Below, piece after piece: positions 1-8,206 of a stretch of 64,000 bases of DNA. The notes beneath the pieces are model-generated. The model worked only from the letters and a program-made list of their open reading frames with translations. It did no database searches and was not told the DNA's origin. A program made the position numbers and the translations under genes. Source of the stretch: Cyanobacteria bacterium SIG28 (lineage in GTDB: Bacteria; Cyanobacteriota; Vampirovibrionia; Gastranaerophilales; Gastranaerophilaceae); the NCBI GenBank assembly GCA_015152525.1, contig SUTU01000007.1:51833-115832 (forward strand). Reading direction: 5' to 3'. Position 1 is the first letter of the stretch. Every line of letters starts with the position of its first letter.

Positions 1-199
1 CTTGTTGAGGAGTTAATTTTTGGTTAGTTTGAGTAGCTGCAGAACCTTTAGGTTGGTAACCGTCTTGACAACCTTCTTTAGCTGCAACGCCGCCGTCTAA
101 CCCAATATATGCAGGAGTTCGGGGTGATGAAGTAACTCCGTCGTATTGAGGAGCATTAGGTCTATTTGGTTTTTGTACTGAATTTACATCTTGAAACAT
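1..199 (-). CDS. Hypothetical protein, N-terminal part only
   Basis: A minus-strand reading frame starts at the ATG complementary to 197-199, has a GAGGT ribosome-binding site just upstream, and runs off the left edge without a stop. The visible 66 residues begin MFQDVNSVQKPNRPN and are rich in Gln, Asn, Pro and Gly, with the segment AYIGLDGG. No signal peptide, membrane segment or known domain is visible. It is divergent from the exported paralogue pair that starts at 360, so the gap between them probably holds two promoters. Function unknown. Confidence 0.6.
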   Translation of the reverse strand, partial: MFQDVNSVQKPNRPNAPQYDGVTSSPRTPAYIGLDGGVAAKEGCQDGYQPKGSAATQTNQKLTPQQ

Positions 200-359
200 A
201 ATATACCTCATAGATATAAAGTATATATTTTATTAGCGATTTCAAGTGTTACAAAATTTGTTACAAAAATTAACAAACTGCCAAATATTGTTGTAAAAAC
301 AGTTTTTTTATTATCTAATTAGTATATTCCAATCAAATAAACCGAAGGAGAATGTGTGT

Positions 360-1184
360 ATGATTAAAGCAATAAATGCCGGAATAGGCAAAGCTAAGCC
401 TTTTATAAAAAAAACAGCTATGGCAACAATGTTTGCAACTTCAGTTATTGCAGGCAATGCTAATGCTAAAAATGTTCAAAAAACTGAGCCGATAACTAAT
501 CAAACAGAAGTTGTCAGCAAATCCGGTGCAGAAGCATTAACTAATTTAGCGCAAGTGCAAAATAATATAAATAAACAACGCATCATAAGTACAAAACACA
601 ATGAAAAGTTAGATAAAAAACTTATTAATCTTTATAGTGATACAAAAGATTTTGATATAAAATCAACCTTGGATGATTGGTATGCAGATCATGGCACTTT
701 TGTAACTTCATATTTGGCACAAGGACTTCTTAATAAGAATTCTGTTTACATTGCATATAATGAAATACCTGAAACTGCTAAACCTGAATACCAAGCAAAA
801 ATGGCTGATTTAGTAGAATTGTTTGACATGCATCAAAGCTCGCTAGATGAAATGATTTTAGATCCGATTAATGATTTAGGTGCAACTCCGGTTGTTGGAA
901 CAGCTGAGAGATGTAACAGATATATTGATAATGCTTTGATATCCAATGATTTAACAACATTCCGCAAAGATGACTATGATGAAGCTTGTGAAGAATTTGA
1001 ATATGATTTAAAAGGTGATGATGCAGTTATGAATCAATCTGACTTGATTGCATATAAAACTTTTTTAATCGATTTATACGCTATACAAGAAATCGCAACA
1101 AAACTTGAGTTGCATGAGGAAGATGAATTTTATGACTTCATAACTTCTTTTATAAAAATTTCAGATCCAAGAGCTAACAAATAG
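360..1184 (+). CDS. Exported protein of unknown function, paralogue 1
   Basis: The start is the ATG at 360 because GAAGGAG (344-350) sits nine bases before it; a GTG six bases upstream is less likely. The N-terminus has a basic stretch (GKAKPFIKKT), a short hydrophobic segment and an Ala-x-Ala-like site (NANA-KN), which reads as a Sec signal peptide ending near residue 37. The mature part is about 240 residues, acidic, mostly helical in appearance, with two cysteines and no recognised domain. It is followed after 28 bases by a paralogue with an almost identical leader but a different body. Probably periplasmic or secreted; role unknown. Confidence 0.8.
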   Translation: MIKAINAGIGKAKPFIKKTAMATMFATSVIAGNANAKNVQKTEPITNQTEVVSKSGAEALTNLAQVQNNINKQRIISTKHNEKLDKKLINLYSDTKDFDIKSTLDDWYADHGTFVTSYLAQGLLNKNSVYIAYNEIPETAKPEYQAKMADLVELFDMHQSSLDEMILDPINDLGATPVVGTAERCNRYIDNALISNDLTTFRKDDYDEACEEFEYDLKGDDAVMNQSDLIAYKTFLIDLYAIQEIATKLELHEEDEFYDFITSFIKISDPRANK

Positions 1185-1212
1185 TAATAATAAAACAAAG
1201 AAGGAGATAAAT

Positions 1213-2073
1213 ATGGTAAAAGCAATTAATGCAAGTCTTGGTAAAGTTAAACCTTTTATGAAAAAAACAGCTATGGCAACAATGTTTGCAACTTCAGTTA
1301 TTGCAGGCAATGCAAATGCTAAAAATGTTCAAAAAAGCGAACCTATAGTTAACCAAACAGAAGTTGTTAGCAAATCAGGTGCAGAAGCTATTGTTGCAGC
1401 AGCTCAGGTTAATAACACTTCTAAAGAATTATATAGCACAAAACATAATGAAAAGATTGATAAGTTGTATATTAAAACACATGGTGGCACAAAAGGTGCT
1501 GACATAGCGGAACTTGTAACAGGATTAGACCAAGTTTATGAACAAAGAGGTTCTTTCTATACAGCTATGATGGCTGGAACAGTTATTGCTCAGACAAATT
1601 TCGATAAGTGCACTGAAGAATATTTGGCTCATCCTGATGCTAAAGAAAAAGACTTAGCTTCTAAATTAAATTCTCTATATTTTGATAAATTTGTGCCAAG
1701 TTTTTATAAAGGTTTACAAGCCAACATGGAAAAAGAATCTAAGGCTCATCCAAAGGGACTTATTTCTGCAGAAGATTGTAACAGATTGTTTGATGAAGCT
1801 GTTGCAAATACAGAGTGGCTTAATGATGATATGAAGAAAACTTATAAAGTAGCGATGTATGAAACCAGAATGACTATGAAACCAGTAAAAGGTGCTACTG
1901 ATGACCCTGTAAAAAAAGAAACAGCTCTTTTGTTAACAAAGGCAGTATTATTAAATTCATTTGCTTTTTCAGGAATTGCTGATAATCTTGGTTTCTTAGA
2001 TGAAGAAAAGAACTTTACAGATCCTTTGTTTACTGAAATCATGTTAAAACATTCAATAAATAATAATAAATAA
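1213..2073 (+). CDS. Exported protein of unknown function, paralogue 2
   Basis: The start ATG at 1213 has AAGGAG nine to fourteen bases upstream. Residues 1 to about 60 match the preceding gene closely: KKTAMATMFATSVIAGNANA, then KNVQK.EPI.NQTEVVSKSGAEA. The rest has drifted, although SAEDCNR here and TAERCNR in the first paralogue mark a shared core. A Sec signal peptide is inferred, with cleavage near NANA. No catalytic motif is visible. The pair is probably one operon ending at the strong hairpin at 2095-2128. Confidence 0.8.
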   Translation: MVKAINASLGKVKPFMKKTAMATMFATSVIAGNANAKNVQKSEPIVNQTEVVSKSGAEAIVAAAQVNNTSKELYSTKHNEKIDKLYIKTHGGTKGADIAELVTGLDQVYEQRGSFYTAMMAGTVIAQTNFDKCTEEYLAHPDAKEKDLASKLNSLYFDKFVPSFYKGLQANMEKESKAHPKGLISAEDCNRLFDEAVANTEWLNDDMKKTYKVAMYETRMTMKPVKGATDDPVKKETALLLTKAVLLNSFAFSGIADNLGFLDEEKNFTDPLFTEIMLKHSINNNK

Positions 2074-2094
2074 ACTTTAAAAAGAAATAATTAT

Positions 2095-2128
2095 AAAAAG
2101 TGAGTAATTTATAAATTACTCACTTTTT
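2095..2128. terminator. Bidirectional intrinsic terminator
   Basis: A perfect inverted repeat (AAAAAGTGAGTAATTT / AAATTACTCACTTTTT) lies between the convergent paralogue pair and leuS. A-tracts and T-tracts on both flanks allow it to end transcripts from either side. Confidence 0.85.
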
Positions 2129-2152
2129 AGTTTTGATATTTAAAGTAAAATA

Positions 2153-4657
2153 TTAACCTTTGATTACAATATTAACAAGTTTTTTCGGAACGACGATTAC
2201 TTTAACGATTTCTTTGCCGTTTGTAAGTTCTTTTATTTTGTCGCTAGCAAGGGCAATTTCTTTTAGCCCATCTTCATTTACCCCCTCTTCATTTACCCCC
2301 TCATCAACTTCAAGTTTATCTTTAACCTTTCCGTTAACTTGTACAACAAGGGTTATTTTACTTGCTTTTGCAAGGTTTTCATCCCACTGACACCATTCTG
2401 CATCATGGATAGAACCTTCAAAACCAAGTTCCGACCAAATTTCTTCTGACATGTGAACAGTAACAGGTGCCATTAGCTTGATTAAAGAAATTACTGCAAA
2501 AGAGAAAACGTTTTTATCTTCTTCTGAAAACTCTTTAACACTATTTCTCCAGTCATATATAGCGTTAGTTAATTCTCTGTATTTAGAAATTACGGTATTA
2601 AACTGGAAGTCATTTGAAATATCGTTAGTAATTCCCTTTATAGCAATATGAACTAATCTTACTAAATCATCATTTTTGTGATTTAGAGGAAATTCTAACT
2701 TATAGTCTTTCTTCAAATAATCAAAGTTTTCACTAACTAAACGCCAAACCCTGTTCAAGAACTTGTAACAGCCTTCAACACCTGCATCTGACCAGTCGAA
2801 ATCTCTTGCTGGTGGTGAATCTGAAAGAATAAATAATCTTGCAGTATCTGCACCATAATTTTCAAAGATTTCGTCAGGGTCAACTGTGTTGCCTTTAGAT
2901 TTTGACATTTTAGAACCGTCTTTTAATACCATGCCTTGAGTTAGCAGATTTTTAAATGGTTCATCAAAGCTCAATAAGCCTAAATCTTTAAGAGCTTTTG
3001 TGAAAAATCTTGAATATAGTAAGTGTAAAATGGCATGCTCAATACCGCCAACATATTGATCAACAGGTAACCATTTGTCGACAAGCTCTTTTGCGAATGG
3101 CATTTGAGAATTTTTAGCATCAGAGTATCTTAAGTAATACCAGCTTGAACAAACAAATGTATCCATTGTATCCATTTCACGTCTTGCTTTAGCGCCACAA
3201 ATCGGACATGTTGTTTCTGCAAAAGTTTCTGAAGTTGTAATAGGTGATTTTCCTACAACTTTAAAATCTACATCTTTTGGTAATAATACCGGTAGATTTT
3301 CTTCTTTTTCAGGAACAATTCCGCATTTATCACAATAAATTATAGGAATTGGTGCACCCCAATATCTTTGACGTGAGATTAGCCAATCCCTTAGTCTATA
3401 TTGAGTTTTAAATTCACCAAATCCGGCATCTACAGCCTTTTGTGTAATAGCTTTTTTAGCTTCTGTATTTTTCATACCGTTAAATTCGTTTGAATTGATT
3501 AAAACTCCTTCTTCTGTATAAGCAGAGTCTTTGCAATCAGAAGGGCTTTCAGGGTTTTGAATAACAACTTTTAACGGTAAGTTGTATTTTTTAGCGAAAT
3601 CAAAATCTCTGGTGTCATGCGTAGGAACTGCCATTACAGCACCTGTACCATACTCAACTAAAGCATAGTCTGCAGTCCAAAGAGGGAAAGTTTCACCTGT
3701 AAATGGGTTTTTGCAGTGAGTACCTAACGGAACACCTGTTTTTACTCTATCAGTTGAAAGTCTTTCGATTTCTGTCATTTTACGAGCATTTGCACGATAT
3801 TCTTCTACAGCTGCTTTATTTTCTTCGGTTGTAAGTTTTTCAATGTCTTTGTATTCAGGTGCTACTACAAGATAAGTAATACCATGTACAGTATCCGGTC
3901 TTGTTGTATAAACAGGAACTTCCATTTTTTCGCCGTTTGGTGCATCAATAACAGGGAAACGGAAAATCGCACCTTCAGATTTACCAATCCAATTTGCTTG
4001 CATGGTTTTAACATTATCGCCCCAACCTTCAAGTAAATCTAAGTCTTTAAGAAGTCTTTCCGCATAGTCAGTGATTTTGAAGAACCATTGTGATAAGTAT
4101 TTTTTCTCTACAACATTATCACATCTCCAGCATTTGCCATCAATAACTTGTTCGTTTGCTAAAACAGTACCACAAGTTTCGCACCAGTTAACAGCAGCTT
4201 CTTTTTTATAAGCCAATCCTTTTTTGTAAAGTTGTAAGAATAGCCACTGAGTCCATTTGTAATAATCAGGCTTGCAGGTAGTAACTTCTCTTTGCCAATC
4301 GTATGACAAACCTAACATTTTTAGTTGTTTTGTCATATAAGCAATATTTTCGTCAGTCCATGCTTCCGGATTAGCACCTCTTTGCATAGCCGCATTTTCA
4401 GCCGGTAAACCAAAACTGTCCCAACCCATTGGGTGTAGCACATTATAACCTTGAGCTTTTTTAAATCTTGCTATAACGTCTGTTATTGTATAGTTTCTAA
4501 CGTGCCCCATGTGCAGTTTGCCTGATGGGTATGGAAACATTGACAGTGCGTAATATTTTGGCTTTTCACTTTCATCAGGAGTGTAAAACAAATTGTTTTC
4601 TTCCCAAGTTTTTTGCCAGCGTTTTTCTATTTCTTGCGGAAAATATCCCTCTTTCAT
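2153..4657 (-). CDS. leuS: Leucyl-tRNA synthetase
   Basis: Charges tRNA-Leu with leucine in the cytoplasm. The start is the ATG at 4657, which follows AAGGAGGATACT; an upstream in-frame start lacks this. Class I synthetase signatures are clear: the HIGH motif as PYPSGKLHMGHVRNY near residue 45, the CP1 editing domain with TTRPDTVHG in the middle, and the KMSKS loop (GSKMSKSKGNTVDP) near residue 590. Cysteine pairs CETCGT...CWRC and CDKCG...CPICG look like zinc sites. Length (about 834 residues) is normal. A small oddity is a near-duplicate GVNEEGVNEDG insert near the C-terminus, caused by a short tandem DNA repeat at 2270-2300. Confidence 0.97.
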   Translation of the reverse strand: MKEGYFPQEIEKRWQKTWEENNLFYTPDESEKPKYYALSMFPYPSGKLHMGHVRNYTITDVIARFKKAQGYNVLHPMGWDSFGLPAENAAMQRGANPEAWTDENIAYMTKQLKMLGLSYDWQREVTTCKPDYYKWTQWLFLQLYKKGLAYKKEAAVNWCETCGTVLANEQVIDGKCWRCDNVVEKKYLSQWFFKITDYAERLLKDLDLLEGWGDNVKTMQANWIGKSEGAIFRFPVIDAPNGEKMEVPVYTTRPDTVHGITYLVVAPEYKDIEKLTTEENKAAVEEYRANARKMTEIERLSTDRVKTGVPLGTHCKNPFTGETFPLWTADYALVEYGTGAVMAVPTHDTRDFDFAKKYNLPLKVVIQNPESPSDCKDSAYTEEGVLINSNEFNGMKNTEAKKAITQKAVDAGFGEFKTQYRLRDWLISRQRYWGAPIPIIYCDKCGIVPEKEENLPVLLPKDVDFKVVGKSPITTSETFAETTCPICGAKARREMDTMDTFVCSSWYYLRYSDAKNSQMPFAKELVDKWLPVDQYVGGIEHAILHLLYSRFFTKALKDLGLLSFDEPFKNLLTQGMVLKDGSKMSKSKGNTVDPDEIFENYGADTARLFILSDSPPARDFDWSDAGVEGCYKFLNRVWRLVSENFDYLKKDYKLEFPLNHKNDDLVRLVHIAIKGITNDISNDFQFNTVISKYRELTNAIYDWRNSVKEFSEEDKNVFSFAVISLIKLMAPVTVHMSEEIWSELGFEGSIHDAEWCQWDENLAKASKITLVVQVNGKVKDKLEVDEGVNEEGVNEDGLKEIALASDKIKELTNGKEIVKVIVVPKKLVNIVIKG

Positions 4658-4740
4658 AGTATCCTCCTTAAATATCCAAGTTAATAATACCACAAGTTAA
4701 AACGCTTAGTAAATAGCTTGGTTAAAAACAGCGGATTGAA

Positions 4741-5313
4741 TTAGAATTTTTCACAAAATATTTCAAAGTAGTCTTGAGGGTGTTTGCAAACCGGACATTC
4801 AATCGGAGCATTTTGAGAAATTTTGACATGACCGCATTTTCTGCATAACCATTGTGTTTGTTCTTGTTTTGTCCAGAAGGTACAGTTTTTTAATTCTTCA
4901 GCAAGCATGTCGAATCGATGAGAATGTCTTTTTTCTATTTCTAAAATACCTAAGAACAGCTCGGAAATTTCATCAAAACCATCTCTATAAGCAATTTCAG
5001 CACTGTTTTTGTAAAGAATTTCCCATTCTTCTCTTTCACCATTTGCAGCGGCAACAAGATTTTCTATTGTATTGCCCAGAAAAAATGGATATGAGGCATT
5101 TATCTTCCAGTGCTCACAAGCAGGTATATGTTTGTAAAAAAGTTTGGCGTGTTGTTTTTCATTTTCTGCTGTTTGCAAAAACACCTCTGAAATCTTTTCA
5201 TAACCTTCTTTTTTTGCCTGCTTGGCGTAAAAAGTGTAACGATTTCTGGCTTGAGATTCGCCGGCAAACGCATTTACCAGACACTGTAGTGTTTCAGACT
5301 CTTCTAATTTCAT
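4741..5313 (-). CDS. rbr: Rubrerythrin
   Basis: A non-haem di-iron peroxide reductase of anaerobes and microaerophiles, taking electrons through its rubredoxin domain. The ferritin-like helical domain covers residues 1 to about 145, with the iron-ligand segments ESQARNRY, ENEKQHAK and EIEKRHSHR. The C-terminus has a rubredoxin-type FeS(Cys)4 site, CRKCG near residue 157 and CPVCKHP near residue 173. The 190-residue length is typical. AAGGAGG precedes the ATG. It lies between leuS and flagellin and is probably a single-gene unit. Confidence 0.95.
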   Translation of the reverse strand: MKLEESETLQCLVNAFAGESQARNRYTFYAKQAKKEGYEKISEVFLQTAENEKQHAKLFYKHIPACEHWKINASYPFFLGNTIENLVAAANGEREEWEILYKNSAEIAYRDGFDEISELFLGILEIEKRHSHRFDMLAEELKNCTFWTKQEQTQWLCRKCGHVKISQNAPIECPVCKHPQDYFEIFCEKF

Positions 5314-5403
5314 AAAAATTCCTCCTTATAATAAATCATTATTTCTTCATGCAAACTAAATTTAATCAGTAGATTGTGCATGTTAATTTGACTATTTTGA
5401 CTC

Positions 5404-5522
5404 CAACTTTAGTTGTAGATTAATAAAAAAAACAAAAAAGTGGTGTTTTTTAAAACCCTTGATATAAAAGGCTTTTGGAAGTGTATCTCATCTATATGGA
5501 GGATTCTACAACTTAAGTTGTA
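5404..5522. promoter_or_regulatory. Candidate operator pair upstream of flagellin
   Basis: A perfect 16-bp palindrome, TACAACTTAAGTTGTA, occupies 5507-5522, and a near copy of its core, CAACTTTAGTTG, occupies 5404-5415. Both lie in the otherwise empty 269-bp gap before the flagellin gene. The spacing and shared core suggest a dimeric regulator site, with the second copy in the 5' leader. The regulator is unknown. A -35-like TTGATA is at 5459-5464, but the -10 element is not clear. Confidence 0.45.
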
Positions 5523-5582
5523 AAGTTCAAAATTTTTATGCCGTATTAGATAGGGAAAGGAAAATTTGAAAGGAACATTATT

Positions 5583-6689
5583 ATGGGGTCAACTTCAACA
5601 ATTACAATTAACACGAATTTGTCATCCCTAACTTGTCAAAAATACCTTAGAGATGCTACTAAAGGTATGAACACAGCGATGGAGAGGTTATCTACCGGAT
5701 TTAAGATTAACTCAGGTAAGGATGACGCAGCTGGTTATTCCGTAGTCGAAGGAATGTCAGCAAAAGTAAACGGTTATGATGTTATTGAAACAAACGCTTC
5801 AATGGGCTTAGATATGTTAACAACCCAAGAAGGCGTTTTGGACATTTTAAACGATTACTTACAAAGAATTAGAGATTTGACAATGCAAGCTGCAAACGGA
5901 ACTTACGGCTCAGCTTCTTTGGATGCTATCAGAATCGAAGTAAACCAAAGAATGGAAGAGATAAACCGTTTATGTCAAATCACAGATTTTAATGATATGT
6001 ACGTACTTGATGGTAGCAGAACTACTGACATTAATTTACAAGTAGGTTTGTACTCAGGTAAGAACAGTGTTATTACACTTGACGCATTTTTATTCGCAAG
6101 TGCTGAAGCTACAACTATTTTTGGTTTCCAAAGTTCTGCAAAAAAAGGATTTCTTGATTTGCGTACAAGTAACAAAAAAGATGAGATATACCAATATCAA
6201 GCAAGAGAAATCGATTCAGAAGGCAAACCTGTTCTTGATGCTGATGGAAATGTTAAGTATAAAGAAGGTTATTATGCTTCTGCATTAGCAGCAGCTTTAG
6301 CAGAAAACGGTGATGTGAGTTATACAGCTGGTGCTACAAGTGCAGCAATGGTTGGAACCGCAACTAACTTCACAATTGAACAAATGTGTAATGCGATTTA
6401 CAGAAATGACAGTTCTGCTCGTGCATTCATCGATAACATTGATAAAGCAATTGATAACGTATCTTTGAGAGTTACAAATATCGGTGCTTATATGAACAGA
6501 TTGGAATCTGCAATAGACGCAACTGCTATTCAAAGAGAAAACTTAACAGAAGCAATTTCAACTATTAAAGATGCTGATGTTGCAAAAGAATCATCTGATT
6601 ACTTAAAATATCAGATATTACAACAATCAACAGCAACATTGTTATCAACAGCTAACCAACAACCTCAGATTGCTTTGAATTTACTATAA
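5583..6689 (+). CDS. fliC: Flagellin
   Basis: Structural subunit of the flagellar filament. The N-terminal D0/D1 region is classical: TINTNLSSL, MERLSTGFKINSGKDDAAGY, then MTTQEGVLDILND-like heptads to about residue 130. The C-terminal D1/D0 region covers the last 90 residues with NLTEAISTIKDADVAKESSDY and ends ANQQPQIALNLL. The variable middle part is short (about 130 residues), so the surface domain is small. GAAAGGA precedes the ATG. It is monocistronic, followed by the terminator at 6728-6765. The other flagellar genes lie in two minus-strand clusters elsewhere in the window. Confidence 0.95.
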   Translation: MGSTSTITINTNLSSLTCQKYLRDATKGMNTAMERLSTGFKINSGKDDAAGYSVVEGMSAKVNGYDVIETNASMGLDMLTTQEGVLDILNDYLQRIRDLTMQAANGTYGSASLDAIRIEVNQRMEEINRLCQITDFNDMYVLDGSRTTDINLQVGLYSGKNSVITLDAFLFASAEATTIFGFQSSAKKGFLDLRTSNKKDEIYQYQAREIDSEGKPVLDADGNVKYKEGYYASALAAALAENGDVSYTAGATSAAMVGTATNFTIEQMCNAIYRNDSSARAFIDNIDKAIDNVSLRVTNIGAYMNRLESAIDATAIQRENLTEAISTIKDADVAKESSDYLKYQILQQSTATLLSTANQQPQIALNLL

Positions 6690-6727
6690 TCACAATATAG
6701 AAAATAATTAATGATGTCCTTTCAAAT

Positions 6728-6765
6728 ACATCCGTACGTTTTGACGTGCGGATGTCCTTTTTGTA
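6728..6765 (+). terminator. Intrinsic terminator after flagellin
   Basis: Hairpin ACATCCGTACGT / ACGTGCGGATGT with a TTTG loop, followed by CCTTTTTG. It ends the flagellin transcript just before the convergent gene that stops at 6776. Confidence 0.85.
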
Positions 6766-6775
6766 TTTGTTTTTT

Positions 6776-8110
6776 TTAGGACATACCTTCTATTTTTAAT
6801 TGAATTTTACCTTCTGATAATTTTTCGATAGTGTCTTTAAAATCATAAATGTATTGCGTGTCGATTTTTTCTTTTATGAAAACACCTCTGCTCTTTAGTT
6901 GAATTAATCTATCTAGGTAATTTTGGCAATATTTTTCAATATTTGGAATTCTCTTCATTTGTTCTGTAAAATCAACACTTCCTCTGTCGGAATTTTGTCT
7001 GGTTGTTGCGCCGGCAAAATTGTGCATGGCATCTGCACCGCCTTTAGCTCGAGGCAAAAGGTGTTCAACTGAAGCAAGAAAAGGCCAAAGGACTCTGTAA
7101 ACAATTTTTTCAGAAGATTCTCTTGCGAATTTCACGATATATGCAGCCGTATTTTCACGAGAAGTTGGTAGTGTACCTGCAATTTCGTCCATTTCCGTTT
7201 TTAAATCCTCGTTTGGCATGCCATCTAATAACTGGTGTAAGTCGTATATAAAAGATTTTCTTGTAAACGGTAAGACAATTTTTTCATTATTTAATCTTTG
7301 CTTAGATGCTTTTAATAAACTTTTGAGTTGTTCATTTTTCTTTAATGTTGAAGATTTAAGCACTATTTCCAAAAACTTTATAACATCTTTTTGATGTTCG
7401 ATATTGTCGTCATTAGTTTTTTCATCCAGTTTTTTTGCTTCTTCTATTAACTTATTCATGGCACGAGTTGCTTTAACATTATTCATTCCATTGACATCGC
7501 TTCGAATTTTTTCTAACTTATATTGAAATTCTTTAGTACTAAACGGTGCATCAATCGGTCGTTTTTCTAATTTGTTGTAGTTTTCTTGCATGAAAAGTTT
7601 GAACTTATAATAATAGTCGTCCGGAAGTTCTTTGGCTTTTTCCTCCAAATTTGCCAATATTGGTTTTTGAGTCCTTTGCAACTTTTTTTCGTACAAAGGC
7701 GATATTGATTGTAGAGTCTGTTGTACTGTATAAGCAGGGTTCCTTTTTGACTCGTATTTTAAAATATTATAAACTTTTAATTCTGTTTCATCTAAGCATT
7801 CTTCAAATATTTTTAACCTTTCCATAACTTCGGCAATAGGAAGATCAAATGCTTTAGCTTTTAACATGCGTTGAACTTTTTTGGGATCTATCATGTATTT
7901 TTCACCGTAAATACTTGGTAAACCATAGCAAAAAAGTGTTTTTAGTTTTGCAGAATTAGCAATCCCAAAAGTTATGTTTGGTGGGTAATAAAAATTAGCG
8001 GGTTCGTTTGTTTTGCGTTCTAAATCAGTTGTGCAAACCGGCGAAGTTGCATAATCTTTGTTTTTATATATTTGACGATAGCTAATTTGTTGTATTGAAG
8101 GAATTCTCAT
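6776..8110 (-). CDS. Unknown protein with C-terminal HNH-nuclease-like motif
   Basis: About 444 residues from the ATG at 8110 (MRIPSIQQIS); a longer GTG start at 8137 is possible and no ribosome-binding site is obvious. The N-terminus has the SIQQ-type tag and the phrase NITFG. Residues 80-330 are Lys/Glu-rich helices. Residues near 350-385 read VEHLLPRAKGGADAMHNF, then TTRQNSDRG. This follows the HNH pattern (His, GG-D, Asn, Asn-x2-Arg-Gly), but the zinc cysteines common in the family are absent. Nuclease activity is therefore possible, not shown. It is divergent from the 602-residue protein at 8207. Confidence 0.75.
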   Translation of the reverse strand: MRIPSIQQISYRQIYKNKDYATSPVCTTDLERKTNEPANFYYPPNITFGIANSAKLKTLFCYGLPSIYGEKYMIDPKKVQRMLKAKAFDLPIAEVMERLKIFEECLDETELKVYNILKYESKRNPAYTVQQTLQSISPLYEKKLQRTQKPILANLEEKAKELPDDYYYKFKLFMQENYNKLEKRPIDAPFSTKEFQYKLEKIRSDVNGMNNVKATRAMNKLIEEAKKLDEKTNDDNIEHQKDVIKFLEIVLKSSTLKKNEQLKSLLKASKQRLNNEKIVLPFTRKSFIYDLHQLLDGMPNEDLKTEMDEIAGTLPTSRENTAAYIVKFARESSEKIVYRVLWPFLASVEHLLPRAKGGADAMHNFAGATTRQNSDRGSVDFTEQMKRIPNIEKYCQNYLDRLIQLKSRGVFIKEKIDTQYIYDFKDTIEKLSEGKIQLKIEGMS

Positions 8111-8206
8111 AATCAATATGGTAATAATAACACACAAAAAAGATTTTTTTTGCTAATAATTTTATTTTCATAACAAAAATTTTTTTTACCTGTTTTACAT
8201 ATAGTG

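Noticed and set aside
4854..5315. A 153-codon plus-strand frame opposite rubrerythrin
   Set aside because: Antisense shadow of a clear rubrerythrin gene.
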